Shown one piece after another: positions 10,031-21,033 of a DNA stretch of 64,000 nucleotides (positions are counted from its first letter, which is position 1; each line of letters starts with the position of its first letter). Source of the stretch: Diphasiastrum complanatum (Eukaryota > Streptophyta > Lycopodiopsida > Lycopodiales > Lycopodiaceae). The notes below the pieces were generated by a model, which made no database searches, had not been told where the DNA came from, and saw only the letters and a program-made list of their open reading frames with translations. The DNA lies in contig MU832205.1 of NCBI GenBank assembly GCA_029204225.1, positions 18,238-82,237 of the forward strand. Reading direction: 5' to 3'. The translations under genes and the position numbers were made by a program.

Positions 10031-11890
10031 AACTATTGAGTCATAGATTTTAATAAGGTTAAAACCATGCACAATACACTATGCTTTTCGCTAGGCCATA
10101 CTCAAAACTGAGCCAAAGATGAATATGCACAATTACTACATTACCATTCTACCCAATGACCATACCATAGGCCCAATACAAGAGGCATTTATTGTCATTC
10201 CACTAGCATTTCGTCAAGTCTTATTATTAAACCATCAAATAAATCATTCATGCACGTTACTCCTTAACCTTTTCACAATGTTAATTAGTCTTTTGATTTT
10301 ATATCATTTTTTTTTGTGAATACAATCACATTGAATCACATGTGGATACTATTATTTCAAAGTTTGTATAAAAATTTGTCTTAAATACCACCTTGTTAAC
10401 AATCTCACTTGACTGTTGATGGTTTATGTTTTTTATTGCATCATCATTGCCCTCTAGGTTTTTGGCTAAACTAGGTATTATGGTCACCATAGTCTCGAGC
10501 ACAATAGACATTTATTTTCATTGTTGCAAACCAAAACAATTATTTGTATATTTTGTTGCAAGGTTTCTCTCATGGCATACCCTCTTGTGTATGAATCAAC
10601 TAGAAATTTTCCTTGGTGGCAAAATGCAGCCACGATATCTCTAAAAAACATGTAACTCTTAGAAAAAAAACTTATATATTGCCTCATTTGAAACTGCAGC
10701 TCTCATAAGCTATAGGAGAAATGAAAAACCTTTTTATTTTTTTGCACATAGCTTTATCTCCCTCTAATTCTAAATTTAAGAAACAATTTGAATGGTAATA
10801 TTGTTGGGGTGGTACAGGTGTTTGAGGAAATTATTTATCAGCTTTGATACCACTCTTGCTAAATATAAACTCCTTACAAGAGGACACACAACGTTAAATT
10901 ATAACATGATCTTTGCAAACTGTTGATTCAGACTATTTCTTAGAAAGATCAGAGGAATATCTTTGCAGGTGTCTGAGACAACCATGAAGGCATTGATACA
11001 GTTAGGCATCTATGACAACCATACTTCCTTCGAGTTAGATATTCTGCATGAGTCGTGAAAACGAGCATCAGAGATAGAGGAAGAAATTATCAAAAAGCAT
11101 TCATCAGTGCAAACATACATAAAGAAAATAGAGAATCTGTGTATTAGCTATTGTAAATACAACAATTAGATCACTATCATGTGCCCGAGAATGGTTCACA
11201 GAAGTAAGTGTATGAGATTGTTCATCATGATGATATGATGCTTATGTTATTGGTTCTACTATGTGCATCCTTAGTGGTTATCTTCATGCAACTCAATAAG
11301 TGGGGTTTAGTGTACTCAAATTTTGATTATCATTTTTTATGAATGTATTATTGATATTAAGACAACCGTAAACAAGGGCATCTTGCATAATTTACCCATC
11401 ACCCTACCTATAAGATCTTCAAATAGAGATGGTTTTTTAATTATCAGCATAGATCATGTGCCATGAGACATTATTTTTTGGATGGTTCAAACACCACTTT
11501 ATGTTTCGAATCTTTCTCCTAGGCCACATAATTTGTAAAGTTTTTATGAATTGATATACAACAAAGTTGTACTTGCATCTGATGCTATTTTTCCTCATCT
11601 AGTATAAAGACAATAGCCCCAAGATGGATTTGCAAACATAATTGTAGATATTGTTTATCTCATATTGACATTCACATGGGTTTTATCTTCCAAAAAAGCA
11701 TTCACATGTAATACAATATGATTGTATTTACAAGAAGATGGCAAAGACTAACTAACATGTTGAAAAGTGTGGAGTAATATGGTACTATTTGATGGGAGAA
11801 TAAAAGTTGAGGAAATCCTAGTGGAATGAACATCATTACATTATGCTATAACCACTATGCAAGTATCATGGGTTTACCCATTTTGACGTA
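10031..11890. other. AT-rich intergenic DNA
   Basis: No intact gene. It contains a possible degenerate primer site (minus, TGGTATCAAAGC at 10841-10852) without a recognisable LTR, and the exon-like segment at 10969-11170 listed separately. Confidence 0.5.
10969..11170 (+). pseudogene. exon-like relic of unknown gene
   Basis: A plausible acceptor (TTTGCAG, ending 10968) opens a frame beginning VSETTMKALIQLGIYDN. It has one TGA after LHES, then KRASEIEEEIIKKHSS and KKIENLCISYC, ending at TAG 11168-11170. The hydrophilic composition looks like protein sequence, but no donor or neighbouring exon is clear. Family not recognised. Confidence 0.3.
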
Positions 11891-12031
11891 CTATGGAAGG
11901 AGCCAGGCACAGGCCATTCTGCCCGATAAGGATTTTCAAAAAAATTTGGGCGAGGCCTGGAGGGGCCGAGCCTAGATTTTTTTGGAAAGCCGAACTGGGC
12001 AGAATGGCCTGTGCCCGGGCGCCTTCCATTG
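11891..12031. mobile_element. 141-bp fold-back (hairpin) element
   Basis: The left half and the reverse complement of the right half match along almost their whole length (GGAAGG...CACAGGCCATTCTGCCC and its partner, continuing to a centre near 11961). The ends read CTATGGAAGG and CCTTCCATTG. CGTA occurs on both outer sides (11887-11890 and 12032-12035), a possible 4-bp target duplication. No coding capacity. It resembles a MITE or fold-back element. Confidence 0.7.
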
Positions 12032-12032
12032 C

Positions 12033-12264
12033 GTAATGGATACCTAGGATTTTTTCACATGCCCATTATGAAGCATAATGGGCAGTTTGACTTTGACTGA
12101 CCATTGAAAATGCACCACACATGACAGTTGTATGGACGCTGTACGGACGACGAGCACAGACATGCAGAAAAAGAAAAAGAAGAATTTGTCTTTGAAAAAA
12201 ATGCATACATTTTCTGCTTTTTAATCTGTCTAAATGGGCATAATATTCCGTAGGTATCCATTAC
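12033..12264. mobile_element. 232-bp MITE-like element
   Basis: It has perfect 14-bp terminal inverted repeats, GTAATGGATACCTA at 12033-12046 and its complement at 12251-12264. A second, subterminal match involves the ATTATGCCCA motif. It contains a perfect 9-bp stem with a 5-nt loop at 12061-12083. No clear target duplication was found. It lies directly beside the 141-bp hairpin element. Confidence 0.65.
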
Positions 12265-13985
12265 ATGTAGGTAAAAGTATTGTCTGTGAAACTTTATGTT
12301 TCAGGATCCCTTAACCTCAAACATAGTTTGAAATTCATAAAGCCATGATCCCTAAGGTGAGTTTAAGTTCCATAAAAAACTCAAAGAAATTTTATATACT
12401 CCCATTTGGACGTGGTTTGGGCTGGCTAATGTTAGGATGCCATGGGCTTTTTATGGGTGCAATGCACTTTATGCTAGAGAGCCCATGAGCTTTCTTTTGT
12501 AAACCTATAACTAAATCAACATGGCCATCAAACGACCTAACAAATGAATCACAAAGTTTGTCTACAGACTTCTATATAGCTACAAAAGGTAGTAGTCATG
12601 ATTTTACATTCCATGCAAAATTCAGTTTAGGGTGAAAAATTTTCAACTTACAAGTTGTCAATGACCCAACTTGTCAAAGATAACCATAAAAACTATGTTG
12701 ACATCAAAGTAAATTGGTTAGAAAAATAAGATAGATTCTACTTTCCAATAAAAGAATGTTAATTTTGGCATTGCCTTGCAAAGGCAATACCATCTCTTGA
12801 GGTTGGTCAATGGAGTTTGGAAGAAAGTCAACATTAAAGGCCAAGCTGTGGTGGTCAGAACGCTTAAGGTCTGAACCTTGTTGGAGGGCTTAAATAGCTT
12901 GCATGCATGAAAAGTTTGCTTTTTGGCCTTGCCTTGCAATGGCAATACAATATATTCATGAATGAAAGTTTTGCATGTGAGTGATGTCAAATTTCCTTAG
13001 CACAGCAGTTACCATGCCACATGCAAGATGAGTGGCGACAAGATGAGTATGCCACATGCTGATTGAGAGGGCATGCAATTGAGAAAAGCAACGTAGGCAA
13101 TGGAAAACACTTTAAGTGTACTGTTTCTTTCTCAAATCCTAATTTTAAGAAAGCGTTGGAAAGGTTTGAAGCATGAAATCCAACAGGTAACTGTATTGTT
13201 TCATATTGGGGCTAGACTAGGCTCTGCTGAGGCTCAGTGGAAGCTCGGCCTTTTCTTGGAACGGGACTAGAAGCTAAGAAGGATGAAGAAGAAGTGGTAA
13301 GGCTTGACCTGGAAGCGGGTGCCATCTATGTATGCAACATAGATGAGGAAAGAGCTATCCTCTCTGGGCTTTGACATGCTATACTGAAAAGACAGACAGC
13401 AGCAACACACTGCACAATTACAGCTTCTTCTCAGCAACCCATCACATGGAGCATCCATTGGTTCTGATAATGGATTATGGCATGTGCCATTGTTGATGCC
13501 TTTACTATTCTCCTTGCTGCCATAAGAATAACTTATTGTTCTGAGTAAAGGCATCTTGTCTGCATTCTATTGAATCGTGTTCCCTCTCTTTTTATCACAG
13601 CTTTGTTTTTTAAATTATCTGTGGCCTTTTCCTCCTCATGATGTCATAGTTCGTCTCCCGCTTGTTGGGTCTTATGCCATTTCATACTTTCTACACGTTT
13701 GTCAGGTTATCTAGCATGCCTTCTTGTTTGTAACGAGATGATGGTTGGACTGCATGCGGTTCCTTCGCTGATAAAATCATTATGAACTTTCTGTAGCAGT
13801 TACTTGATGATCTTGGCGGGTTTTGCTTCAATAGGACAACCATTTCCAAAGTGAAGGCGGATAATGGAGTCGCCTTAGAGGATTGTACAAATTCAGTTAT
13901 TTGTAAGATCCAAGTAGGAAGGCAGATGTGGCTGGTGGGGCCGATGGTCATTCTCATGATCTTCAATACTCCCAACAAGAGGTGT
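12265..13985. other. intergenic DNA with a palindromic repeat pair
   Basis: No recognised gene. A partly palindromic 27-base motif built on TTGCCTTGCAA and GGCAATAC occurs twice in the same orientation, at 12764-12790 and 12922-12948, about 158 bp apart. A 95-codon minus-strand frame at 13267-13554 is open, but I cannot match it to a family. Confidence 0.45.
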
Positions 13986-13989
13986 CGGC

Positions 13990-14400
13990 TATGTTTGTGG
14001 GACATTTAGGAAAGCTGGAGCTCGCCAGTGCCTCCGTTGCAACATCAACTTTTGCAACATCAACTTTAGAACCTTTGAGTTTGAAATTGAACCTTTGAGT
14101 TTGAAAGCTCCATTCTTGATCCCATGTGCCACACAAACCTCTTTGAAATTTGTTGATAGGTCTTCATTTCCCAACTTTAAGCACTTGGATGTTCGTTGAA
14201 TTGACTCTCCACAACATTCTTGAACTTGAGAAAAACATCACAAGGACTTCTTTCTTACTCTTTAGAAGATAGATCCAACAATATGTACTAAAGTCATCAA
14301 TGCAAGTCACAAATATCTTTGCGCCTCCTCCATTACTGAAAGCACTAGTACAATGGAAATCGTTTACCTTGGTGGTAAGTGTTCTTTTCGTAGTCCATTC
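13990..14400 (-). pseudogene. worn copia integrase fragment
   Basis: The minus strand from 14400 reads TLTTKVNDFHCTSAF, then FVTCIDDFSTYCWIYLLKS and KKEVLVMFF, then in a shifted frame SIQRTSKCLKLGNEDLST and FKEVCVAHGIKN. This order matches the integrase core between the first and second catalytic Asp. Short tandem duplications at about 14036-14105 interrupt it. No other element parts are recognisable. Confidence 0.65.
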
Positions 14401-15184
14401 ATCAACTTACTACCCTTCTAATGTAACATCAAATAACTTAAGTTTGGAGCAAATATCACTTTTACATATCTCTTATATTTCATGTCACACTCTGCATTGG
14501 GGTGTGAAGTACAGCAGGTGTACATCCTGATAACAACAAATAAGTTTACTTAAAAAATCCTAAGCATTCATCCACAAAGAACTTGCTTAAGAGAGTGAAA
14601 ACACCAAGATTGCTCCCAAATCAATGTTTCTCATCATTAGCCTCCAAATGGATCTCACATGGGTGATATACAAAAATCATCATACTCTCTCGCCTCCAAA
14701 TGGATCTCACATGGATGATATACAAAAATCATCATACTCTCTCATCATTATTGGTGGCTAATGTCGACCTTCTAGGTTCCTACAAATTAGGAGATAGGTC
14801 CTACAATCTAGGAGATTTGACATTTGACTTTGTGAAAACTATATACAATGGATCTGAATTTTTTACGTGATATTTCACACGTGGGAGACCACTCCTACCC
14901 ATGTGATGTAACATTTTCTACCACTAGAATGGTGCCAAGTGGCATAATTCTACTAAACCTGTTTTTGGCCAATTTAACCACTAGTTTCCAAATTAAATGA
15001 GATGTACAATCTATATGATCTACCTAAAGACTTAGGCATAGATTTCACACGTGGGAACAGGCTGCACACATGTCTAATGATGATAGGTACAACTCATTAT
15101 GGTATTTACAAGATTTGATCAGGTTAGCTTTGCCAATTTTCACACTCCTCCTCAAAACTAACTTGATAAAAGCATGTTGAGCTG
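14401..15184. other. intergenic DNA with a 52-bp tandem repeat
   Basis: A 52-bp unit is duplicated in tandem at 14641-14692 and 14693-14744 with about one difference. The motif TTTCACACGTGGGA recurs near 14874 and 15044. No coding sequence recognised. Confidence 0.55.
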
Positions 15185-15346
15185 GGATCCCCAGCTATTC
15201 TATTTGGAAGGCTAGCATGGAGTCCATTTTGGTGTTCCAAGATGTGATGAAGATTGTGCTAGGACTTGAGGAGGAGCCTCAAGAGCTCCAAGAGGTCCAA
15301 AAGTACAAAAGAGAGCTAGAATGGCTATACATATCCAATGAGGCTA
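15185..15346 (+). pseudogene. copia B-type gag fragment
   Basis: The frame reads SYSIWKASMESILVFQDVMK then IVLGLEEEPQELQEVQKY. It aligns with the gag start of the nested element at 19140-19300 (NYSIWKVGMESVLILQNEMD). It ends abruptly at about 15346, where oppositely oriented copia C sequence begins. Confidence 0.8.
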
Positions 15347-16260
15347 GTCATGTGTTGAGTGGCTCCGGAATCCAGGAACCAAGAACTGTCGCCAGATGCT
15401 CCTTGATGATTGGTCATGAAGGCATCATGATCCACTTCTTGAATGGGTTGTGGAGCTTCTGCAGCTGCATTTGCCACTTGATTTGACTGCCCTTTGTTTT
15501 TGTTCTCCACTTGAAGTATTCGACAGTCTTGTATTTCGTGGTTGTTTCGTTTGCAGTATCTACAGAACATCTTCTTCTTTGTCTACGAATTCGACTGTTC
15601 CTTGTGCTGAACTGGTTTCTGGTTTGCATTTGATTGCTTTGAGCCTTTCTTCTTCTGCTGCTTCGTCGTGCTCTTGTTGGTGTACAAGGTGTGAGAATCA
15701 GCTGAGGAACTTGAGGCTTCGTTCCTTCGCGTGTCTTTCTACAACAACATAGTACTGACTCTCGAAAGAGTCAATTTTGGATGAGTCGTAATGATCATCA
15801 CCCAGTTGTCATAAGAACTTGGCAGGTTTGTAAGCAGTTGTATCACTGCGTCTTGATCGTCTATGACAGATCCGACAACGGCCAATTGTCTTAGCAAGTT
15901 CTTGAATTGATTAATGTGATTTTGCAGGGAATCACCATTCGTCATCTTGAGGGAGTAGAATTTCTTCTTGAGATGTAGCTTGAAAGCTATATCTCGCACT
16001 TCGTATAGTGTGCTCAAGATGTCCCAGAATTCTTTTGATGTCTGAGCCTCGGATACATGGCCGATCTGAGTATCCGTGATGTTGAGGATGATCAGCACGA
16101 AAGCCTTTCCATCCTTCAGCTTCCATCTGGCAATTGTCACGTCGTCCACTTCGGGTTTCTCTTCTGCACTTGTAACAACATCGTACAATTCTTTTGCCAT
16201 TAGTATAGTTTTCATCTTAAATTTTCACAGATGGTAATTGGCTCCATCAAGCTTGTCCAT
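15347..16260 (-). pseudogene. copia C gag and protease start
   Basis: The gag ATG is at 16260. The frame reads MDKLDGANYHL, then TGA at the position of a conserved tryptophan, then KFKMKTILMAKELYDVV. The UBN2-type gag body runs to about 15739 in one frame. Further frames carry the knuckle CRYCKRNNHEIQDC (CX2CX4HX4C) and the protease box WFLDSGATQHMTS at the broken end. The same Trp-to-stop change at the same residue occurs in copia A gag. Confidence 0.85.
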
Positions 16261-16429
16261 GATAGGACTGGCTTTCCCTTGGGAATCCATGTGGAAGAAT
16301 TAGTCTAAGTGATAGGAGAAACTATCAGTGACTTAAGTATGAAAATCTGATATTTACAGAATAAGAAAACAATTACTCTATCGGCTAGTAGAGTCTTGTA
16401 CTGTGGAAGCTAATCAAGCTAAGAAAATA

Positions 16430-16441
16430 GCTCTGATACCA
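16430..16441 (-). other. primer-binding site, copia C
   Basis: TGGTATCAGAGC on the minus strand, immediately inside the LTR end. Confidence 0.9.
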
Positions 16442-17499
16442 TGTTGGAGAGAGGGGGAGAATAAATGACGAACACGAACGAGAAACGAACGAGGAACGAA
16501 CTCGAACAGAAAATGTTCATGCGCAGCGGAATGAACGGTACAACTCTCTCCGTAAGCATGACTACACTTATCAGAATGAATAGAACTTTAGTGATGGAAA
16601 CACAGTCATTCTAGATTATGCAGCCAAATATTAACCGATGAAGCGCCAGAAAAATAATTTGTCACGAATAGCAAGACAAATTATATGTCGCGAATGATTT
16701 TCGAAGAGCTACACTGTGCTCGACTGATAATTAGTCGTGAATGATTTGCGAAAGACAAGACTAAATGTTAATTGTCTATTACCAGAAAGAACAACTAGAA
16801 AGATCAGATAGAATGAATGATAAGCATAGCAATATTAACATAGATATGAATGCAGAACAATGAACCATATCAGATTAAGTATATCATGTATACATGTCAA
16901 TAATGCGGTAGAGCACAATACAATAGCAGACAAAACCACGTGCCCTACGAAGCTTCTTTCAATCTGCAATGAGGAATGAAACCTCTTCTCTTCGTCTACT
17001 TCTCTACTTCTCTGATTTTCTTCATCATTTTTTACACAAATGGTGTCCAGTATATATATACATAATATTACAGGTGTGCAGATGTGAAAGTACAGAGTGG
17101 ATGTGCTGTCTGTAGGAGATCGTGGGTGGCTGCAATCATTGTCCAATCTATTAGTGCAACTGCATGGGGTGAGCATGAAAAGGGTGCGACGTCAGTCAGT
17201 ACTGAAGTGAACATTGGTGATGATGCAAAAAGTGCGTCACTCTTACGAACAGCCTTAGGATTAGATTTACAGGGTGCCTTTGCTTTTAGGCACCTTTAGC
17301 ATTCTGTAAGATAGTGTCCACTTTTCGCCTGTCACCATAGCGTGTGTAAAAACACAGTGTCGCAATTCTTTCGCCTTTTCTTCATCTGTGTGAATTTCCG
17401 TGTAAATATACAGACTGCGTGACAACATTAGTAAACATGCAACATGAATGGAGGCAGATTAAAATGGGATTTAGGAGAGTAGAGGGAATAAATCCAACA
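16442..17499 (-). repeat. 5' LTR of copia C
   Basis: 1058 bp bounded by TGTTGGA and TCCAACA, a perfect 7-bp terminal inverted repeat. A TATA-like run (GTATATATATAC, 17049-17060) lies about 440 bp from its upstream end on the minus strand. It carries several CGAAC-type repeats and CGCGAATGATT motifs resembling those in the family A LTR. There is no partner LTR in the window, so age cannot be estimated. Confidence 0.8.
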
Positions 17500-17739
17500 C
17501 AGATTGCAAGCCAGTGAACACTCCTATTGAACCAAGTAAAAAGCTTTCTAAGCTTGATGAGTCACAGCCATTTGATGCTACGTTGTATAGGCAGTTAGTA
17601 GGGAGCTTGATTTACCTTACCATGACTAGACCAGATATATGCTATGTTGTTGGCATTATAAGTCAGTTTGTGGTAGCACCTACGAAAACACATTGGAAGG
17701 CAGCCAAACGCATTTTGCGATATGTCAAAGGCACTTCCA
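17500..17739 (+). pseudogene. copia D reverse transcriptase C-terminus
   Basis: The frame CKPVNTPIEPSKKL through MTRPDICYVVGIISQF to KAAKRILRYVKGTS is the thumb end of a copia reverse transcriptase. It is cut on the left by copia C and on the right by copia B. The same frame resumes at 20177 after the B insertion. Confidence 0.9.
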
Positions 17740-18353
17740 TGTTGAAATATTGGAAAAATCTATCTAATGTTGTAAGTAGGGTTCCTAAAAAATGCCAAAG
17801 ATGAATTGAGCTCTTTTGGCTTAGTAAAAACCCATCTTAAAATAAAATATTCAAGGTAGGTAGAAGTAGAAACTCGAGCTACCATAGCAATTGCCATTTG
17901 TACTTTGCATGCCACATTTAATGCATGAAAATACTAGGTGGCACAATTAGACATATTGAGGTGGCTTGAATAAGTCTAGATAGCTTGAGAGGTGGATTCA
18001 TAACTCCAATTCAACTCAAAGTAGGAGGAGAGTCCATGGATCTATATATATGTGATGTACTTTCATTGAGAAGATGATGAAATTTGTGTGTAATGCAAAT
18101 TTGGAGACTAAGCTCTTTGTGCCCACTCTCTCTACTCGAGTTTGTACTTTCATATTCTCTCTCTAGTCGAGTTGAGGCATTTATTGTACTTAGTTTCATG
18201 TTTTCTTGATAGATCTTGCTTGTAACACAATAATATTTCTTGTATGATCAGCTTTTCTATTGTTAATCAATGCTAGTTTGATCTTTATGGTATTATTGGG
18301 CTTAGGAGATCAAAAGTACATGTGTAGGGCATCCCACACGTGTGAATTCAACA
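17740..18353 (+). repeat. 5' LTR of copia B
   Basis: 614 bp. A TATA-like motif (TCTATATATATG) occurs near 18040 and again in the 3' LTR near 19878. Bases 17928-18353 align with 19763-20176. Confidence 0.9.
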
Positions 18354-18366
18354 TGGTATCAGAGCC
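18354..18366 (+). other. primer-binding site, copia B
   Basis: TGGTATCAGAGCC follows the LTR end directly. Confidence 0.92.
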
Positions 18367-19108
18367 TACCTAAGATTTACAAGCAAATCTAATCAAAAAG
18401 TTTGCAAATCTGATCAGATTTCAAGCTAGGAATTGTCTAGATTCTACTTTCTAGCTAGTTTGCAGTTTTCTGGTGATTTAGAGCTTCAAACCACTTTGAA
18501 TGGTCCAGATCACATACTGTACGGAATTTCAGGTGCAGGCATGTGTGAAATCTGCCCATTTTCAGTTTGGTGGTTCTCTCTCACCTTAGATCCAAATTTC
18601 ATGCAATTTGGCCCATTAGAAAGCTAGAAATTGTAGAATCTAATGCAATTCGAATCATGACAGTTGGATAAGCCAATCAGAAGTTATAAGCTTTTGAATA
18701 GTCGTAGGTAGGGCGCCTAGACCTGTGGCAACTCGTGAGTACATGTCATTTATTGCCTGAATGATCACAAAAATCATCCAGAAGTTGACCAATCTCATCT
18801 ATATGTGATTTAGGCAAAATTTAGAGGATCTAGGCAAATTGTTTCATACAAATAGATTGTATTTGAGTCAATTTGACTTTTTTGGAGTATTTCACACGTG
18901 TGAAATTCAGAGAACCATAAATTTTGCCATACTTCATCTTTTTTTATGATTCAAATCTTGTCTTAGAGAGATTGTCAAACTAGTGAGATCTATCTCACAG
19001 TTTTTTGCTTAGTCTTATATAGGATTTGGTTTTTTACCCTTGATTGGTTCCTATAGTGAGAAAATAAGCAATTTTTTCATCCATCTTTTTTTATTTCCAT
19101 CATTCTTT

Positions 19109-19620
19109 ATGACTTCAATGGGCGTCTTTCTATTAGAAGCAAGTGAAAGATTGTCAACCTCCAATTACTCAATTTGGAAGGTTGGGATGGAATCTGTCTT
19201 AATTCTACAAAATGAGATGGATATTGTACTTGGTATTGAAGAAGAACCACAAATTCCTCAAGAAATTCCAAAGTACGAAAAGAGAGCTAGGATGGCTCTG
19301 CATCATATTAAAATGAATGTCTCAAATGACATCTTAAGATAAATTGGTGCTTGTACTAATGCCAAAGATGCTTGGGATACTCTCAAGTCCATCTATGAGG
19401 CAAAGAATACTTTTAGACTTCTAACACTAAGAAACCAAATTTTTCAAAGTGTACAGAGAAGTGATGAATGTGCTTTAGCTTATGTAATGAGAGTTAAAGA
19501 CCTCCATAGAGAATTGTCATGCATAGGAGACTCCATCAACCAAAATGAACTTGTCATTAGAGGAGTTTTGAGTTCCAAAAAGACCCTTTAAGAATTCATG
19601 CAAGATGCTATTTTATTATT
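19109..19620 (+). pseudogene. copia B gag (broken)
   Basis: The ATG at 19109 opens MTSMGVFLLEASERLSTSNY. The gag frame runs to a TAA after VSNDILR (19340-19342), continues in the same frame as IGACTNAKDAWDTLKSIYEA, and meets another stop near 19590. No zinc knuckle or protease follows. The next ~150 bp are AT-rich and lead into the truncated 3' LTR. Confidence 0.85.
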
Positions 19621-19762
19621 AAAATATTATAACACTAATACTTTTGACTTGCCATAACTTTTTAATCATAGCTCATAAGTATGCCATCTAACATATCATT
19701 GAAAGCCCTTGTCGAGCACTTTCTAATGCACCAAACTCCGCTAAATTCAAATTTACCACTAA

Positions 19763-20176
19763 AAAATACTAGGTGGCACAATTAGACATATTGAGGTGGC
19801 TTGAATAAGTCTAGATAGCTTGAGAGGTGGATTCATAACTCCAATTCAACTCAAATTAGGAGGAGAGTCCATGGATCTATATATATGTGATGTACTCTCA
19901 TTGAGAAGATGATGAAATTTGTGTGTAATGCAAATTTGGAGACTAAGCTCTTTGTGCCCTCTCTATCTACTCGAGTTTGTACTTTCATATTCTCTCTCTA
20001 GCCGAGTTGAAGTATTTATTGTACTTTGTTGATAGATCTTGCTTGTAACACAATAATATTTCTTGTATGATTAGCTTTCCTATTGTCAATCAATGCTAGT
20101 TTGATCTTTATGGTATTATTGGGCTTAGGAGATCAAAAGTACATGTGTAAGGAATCCCACTCGTGTAAATTCAACA
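19763..20176 (+). repeat. 3' LTR of copia B (5'-truncated)
   Basis: 414 bp aligned with the end of the 5' LTR; an 11-bp stretch present there is missing here. Confidence 0.9.
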
Positions 20177-20693
20177 TTCCGATTATGGCTTGGTTTACAA
20201 GAAGCATGAGGGTGTACCTGAGTTATGTGGCTATGTGGATGCGGATTGGAGAGGTGACTATGACGATCGTAGATCCACCACAAGGTATGTGTTCCAGCTT
20301 TGTGGCAGTTGCTTTTCCTGGTCTAGTAAAAAACAAAGTACAATTGCTTTATCTACAATAGAAGCAGAGTATAAAGCAATGTGTAGTGCAACACATGAAG
20401 CTATATGGTTGAGGCAAATCTTGGATGAAGTTGGCATGAAACAGAAAAATCCCACAACTATACATAGCGCCAGTCAGAGTGGCATTCAGCTAGCAAAGAG
20501 TCTAGTGTTCCATGCGATAACCAAACACATTGAGATTGAGTATCACTTTATACATGAGAGACTGCTGAGTCGTGAAATTCATGTTGCTCATTGTTGTACG
20601 GACGAACAACTAGCTGACATTTTCACTAAGCCACTTATTAGAGAAAAGTTTGATAAGTTTAGATCAAAGCTTTTTGTACTTAAAGTTTGTTGA
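20177..20693 (+). pseudogene. copia D RNase H and pol C-terminus
   Basis: An open frame to TGA at 20691-20693. It reads [57 protein letters not shown] and [16 protein letters not shown]. Its length and ending match a complete copia pol C-terminus. The usual STTGY reads STTRY. It is open, but it cannot be expressed as part of a polyprotein because the reverse transcriptase is split. Confidence 0.9.
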
Positions 20694-21030
20694 CTTTAAA
20701 GCTATGTATATTCTACTTTTAAGGGAGAGAGCTAGAGTTAAAGTAGAATCCCTATGTTACTATACTGTGGATCCCATCAGTGGATAAAGATCAGTTGGCC
20801 TCGCCACGAGGCGAGTCGACAGGACACGCGTCTCGTCAACGGCAACTTGGACCATGCATGGGTTGCCTGAGTGAAGAACTATATGTATAGTGTATTTTAA
20901 TTTTGAGAAATGCAGTTGCTACATGAGCTTGGTGTGGAGAGTGTTTTCTATCTATGTTACTATGTAGCATAATTAATGTTCCTATTCAAAGCAAATTCTA
21001 AGTCAAAGCTACTTTTACCACTTTTCATTC
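20694..21030 (+). other. copia D 3' end, probable polypurine tract and LTR
   Basis: A purine run (AAGGGAGAGAG, from 20721) follows the stop, as expected before a 3' LTR. The LTR boundaries cannot be fixed because no partner copy is present. A short GC-rich stem (CCTCGCCACGAGGCG) lies near 20798. Confidence 0.45.
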
Positions 21031-21033
21031 TAT

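Larger units (their letters stand above)
15347..17499 (-). mobile_element. Ty1/copia family C, 5' half only
   Basis: From 17499 on the minus strand: LTR, primer site, gag, zinc knuckle and protease start. The element stops inside the protease at about 15347, and the rest of pol and the 3' LTR are gone. It was inserted into copia D, whose reverse transcriptase frame starts at 17500, so the deletion removed the right half of C together with the left half of D. Confidence 0.85.
17740..20176 (+). mobile_element. Ty1/copia family B, nested in copia D
   Basis: 2437 bp with ends TGTTGAA and TTCAACA. It is flanked by TTCCA (17735-17739) and TTCCG (20177-20181), a 5-bp target duplication with one G-to-A difference at a CpG. 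Removing the element restores the copia D frame from KGTS to DYGLVY. It has a full 5' LTR, primer site, broken gag, no protease or pol, and a 3' LTR lacking its first ~190 bp. It is an internally deleted, non-autonomous copy. Confidence 0.92.

Noticed and set aside
10841-10852. Primer-site-like TGGTATCAAAGC as evidence of another LTR element
   Set aside because: No TG/CA LTR boundary or coding domain next to it; kept only as a remark.
13267-13554. 95-codon minus-strand open frame
   Set aside because: No recognisable motif, no splice context and low-complexity ends; probably chance.
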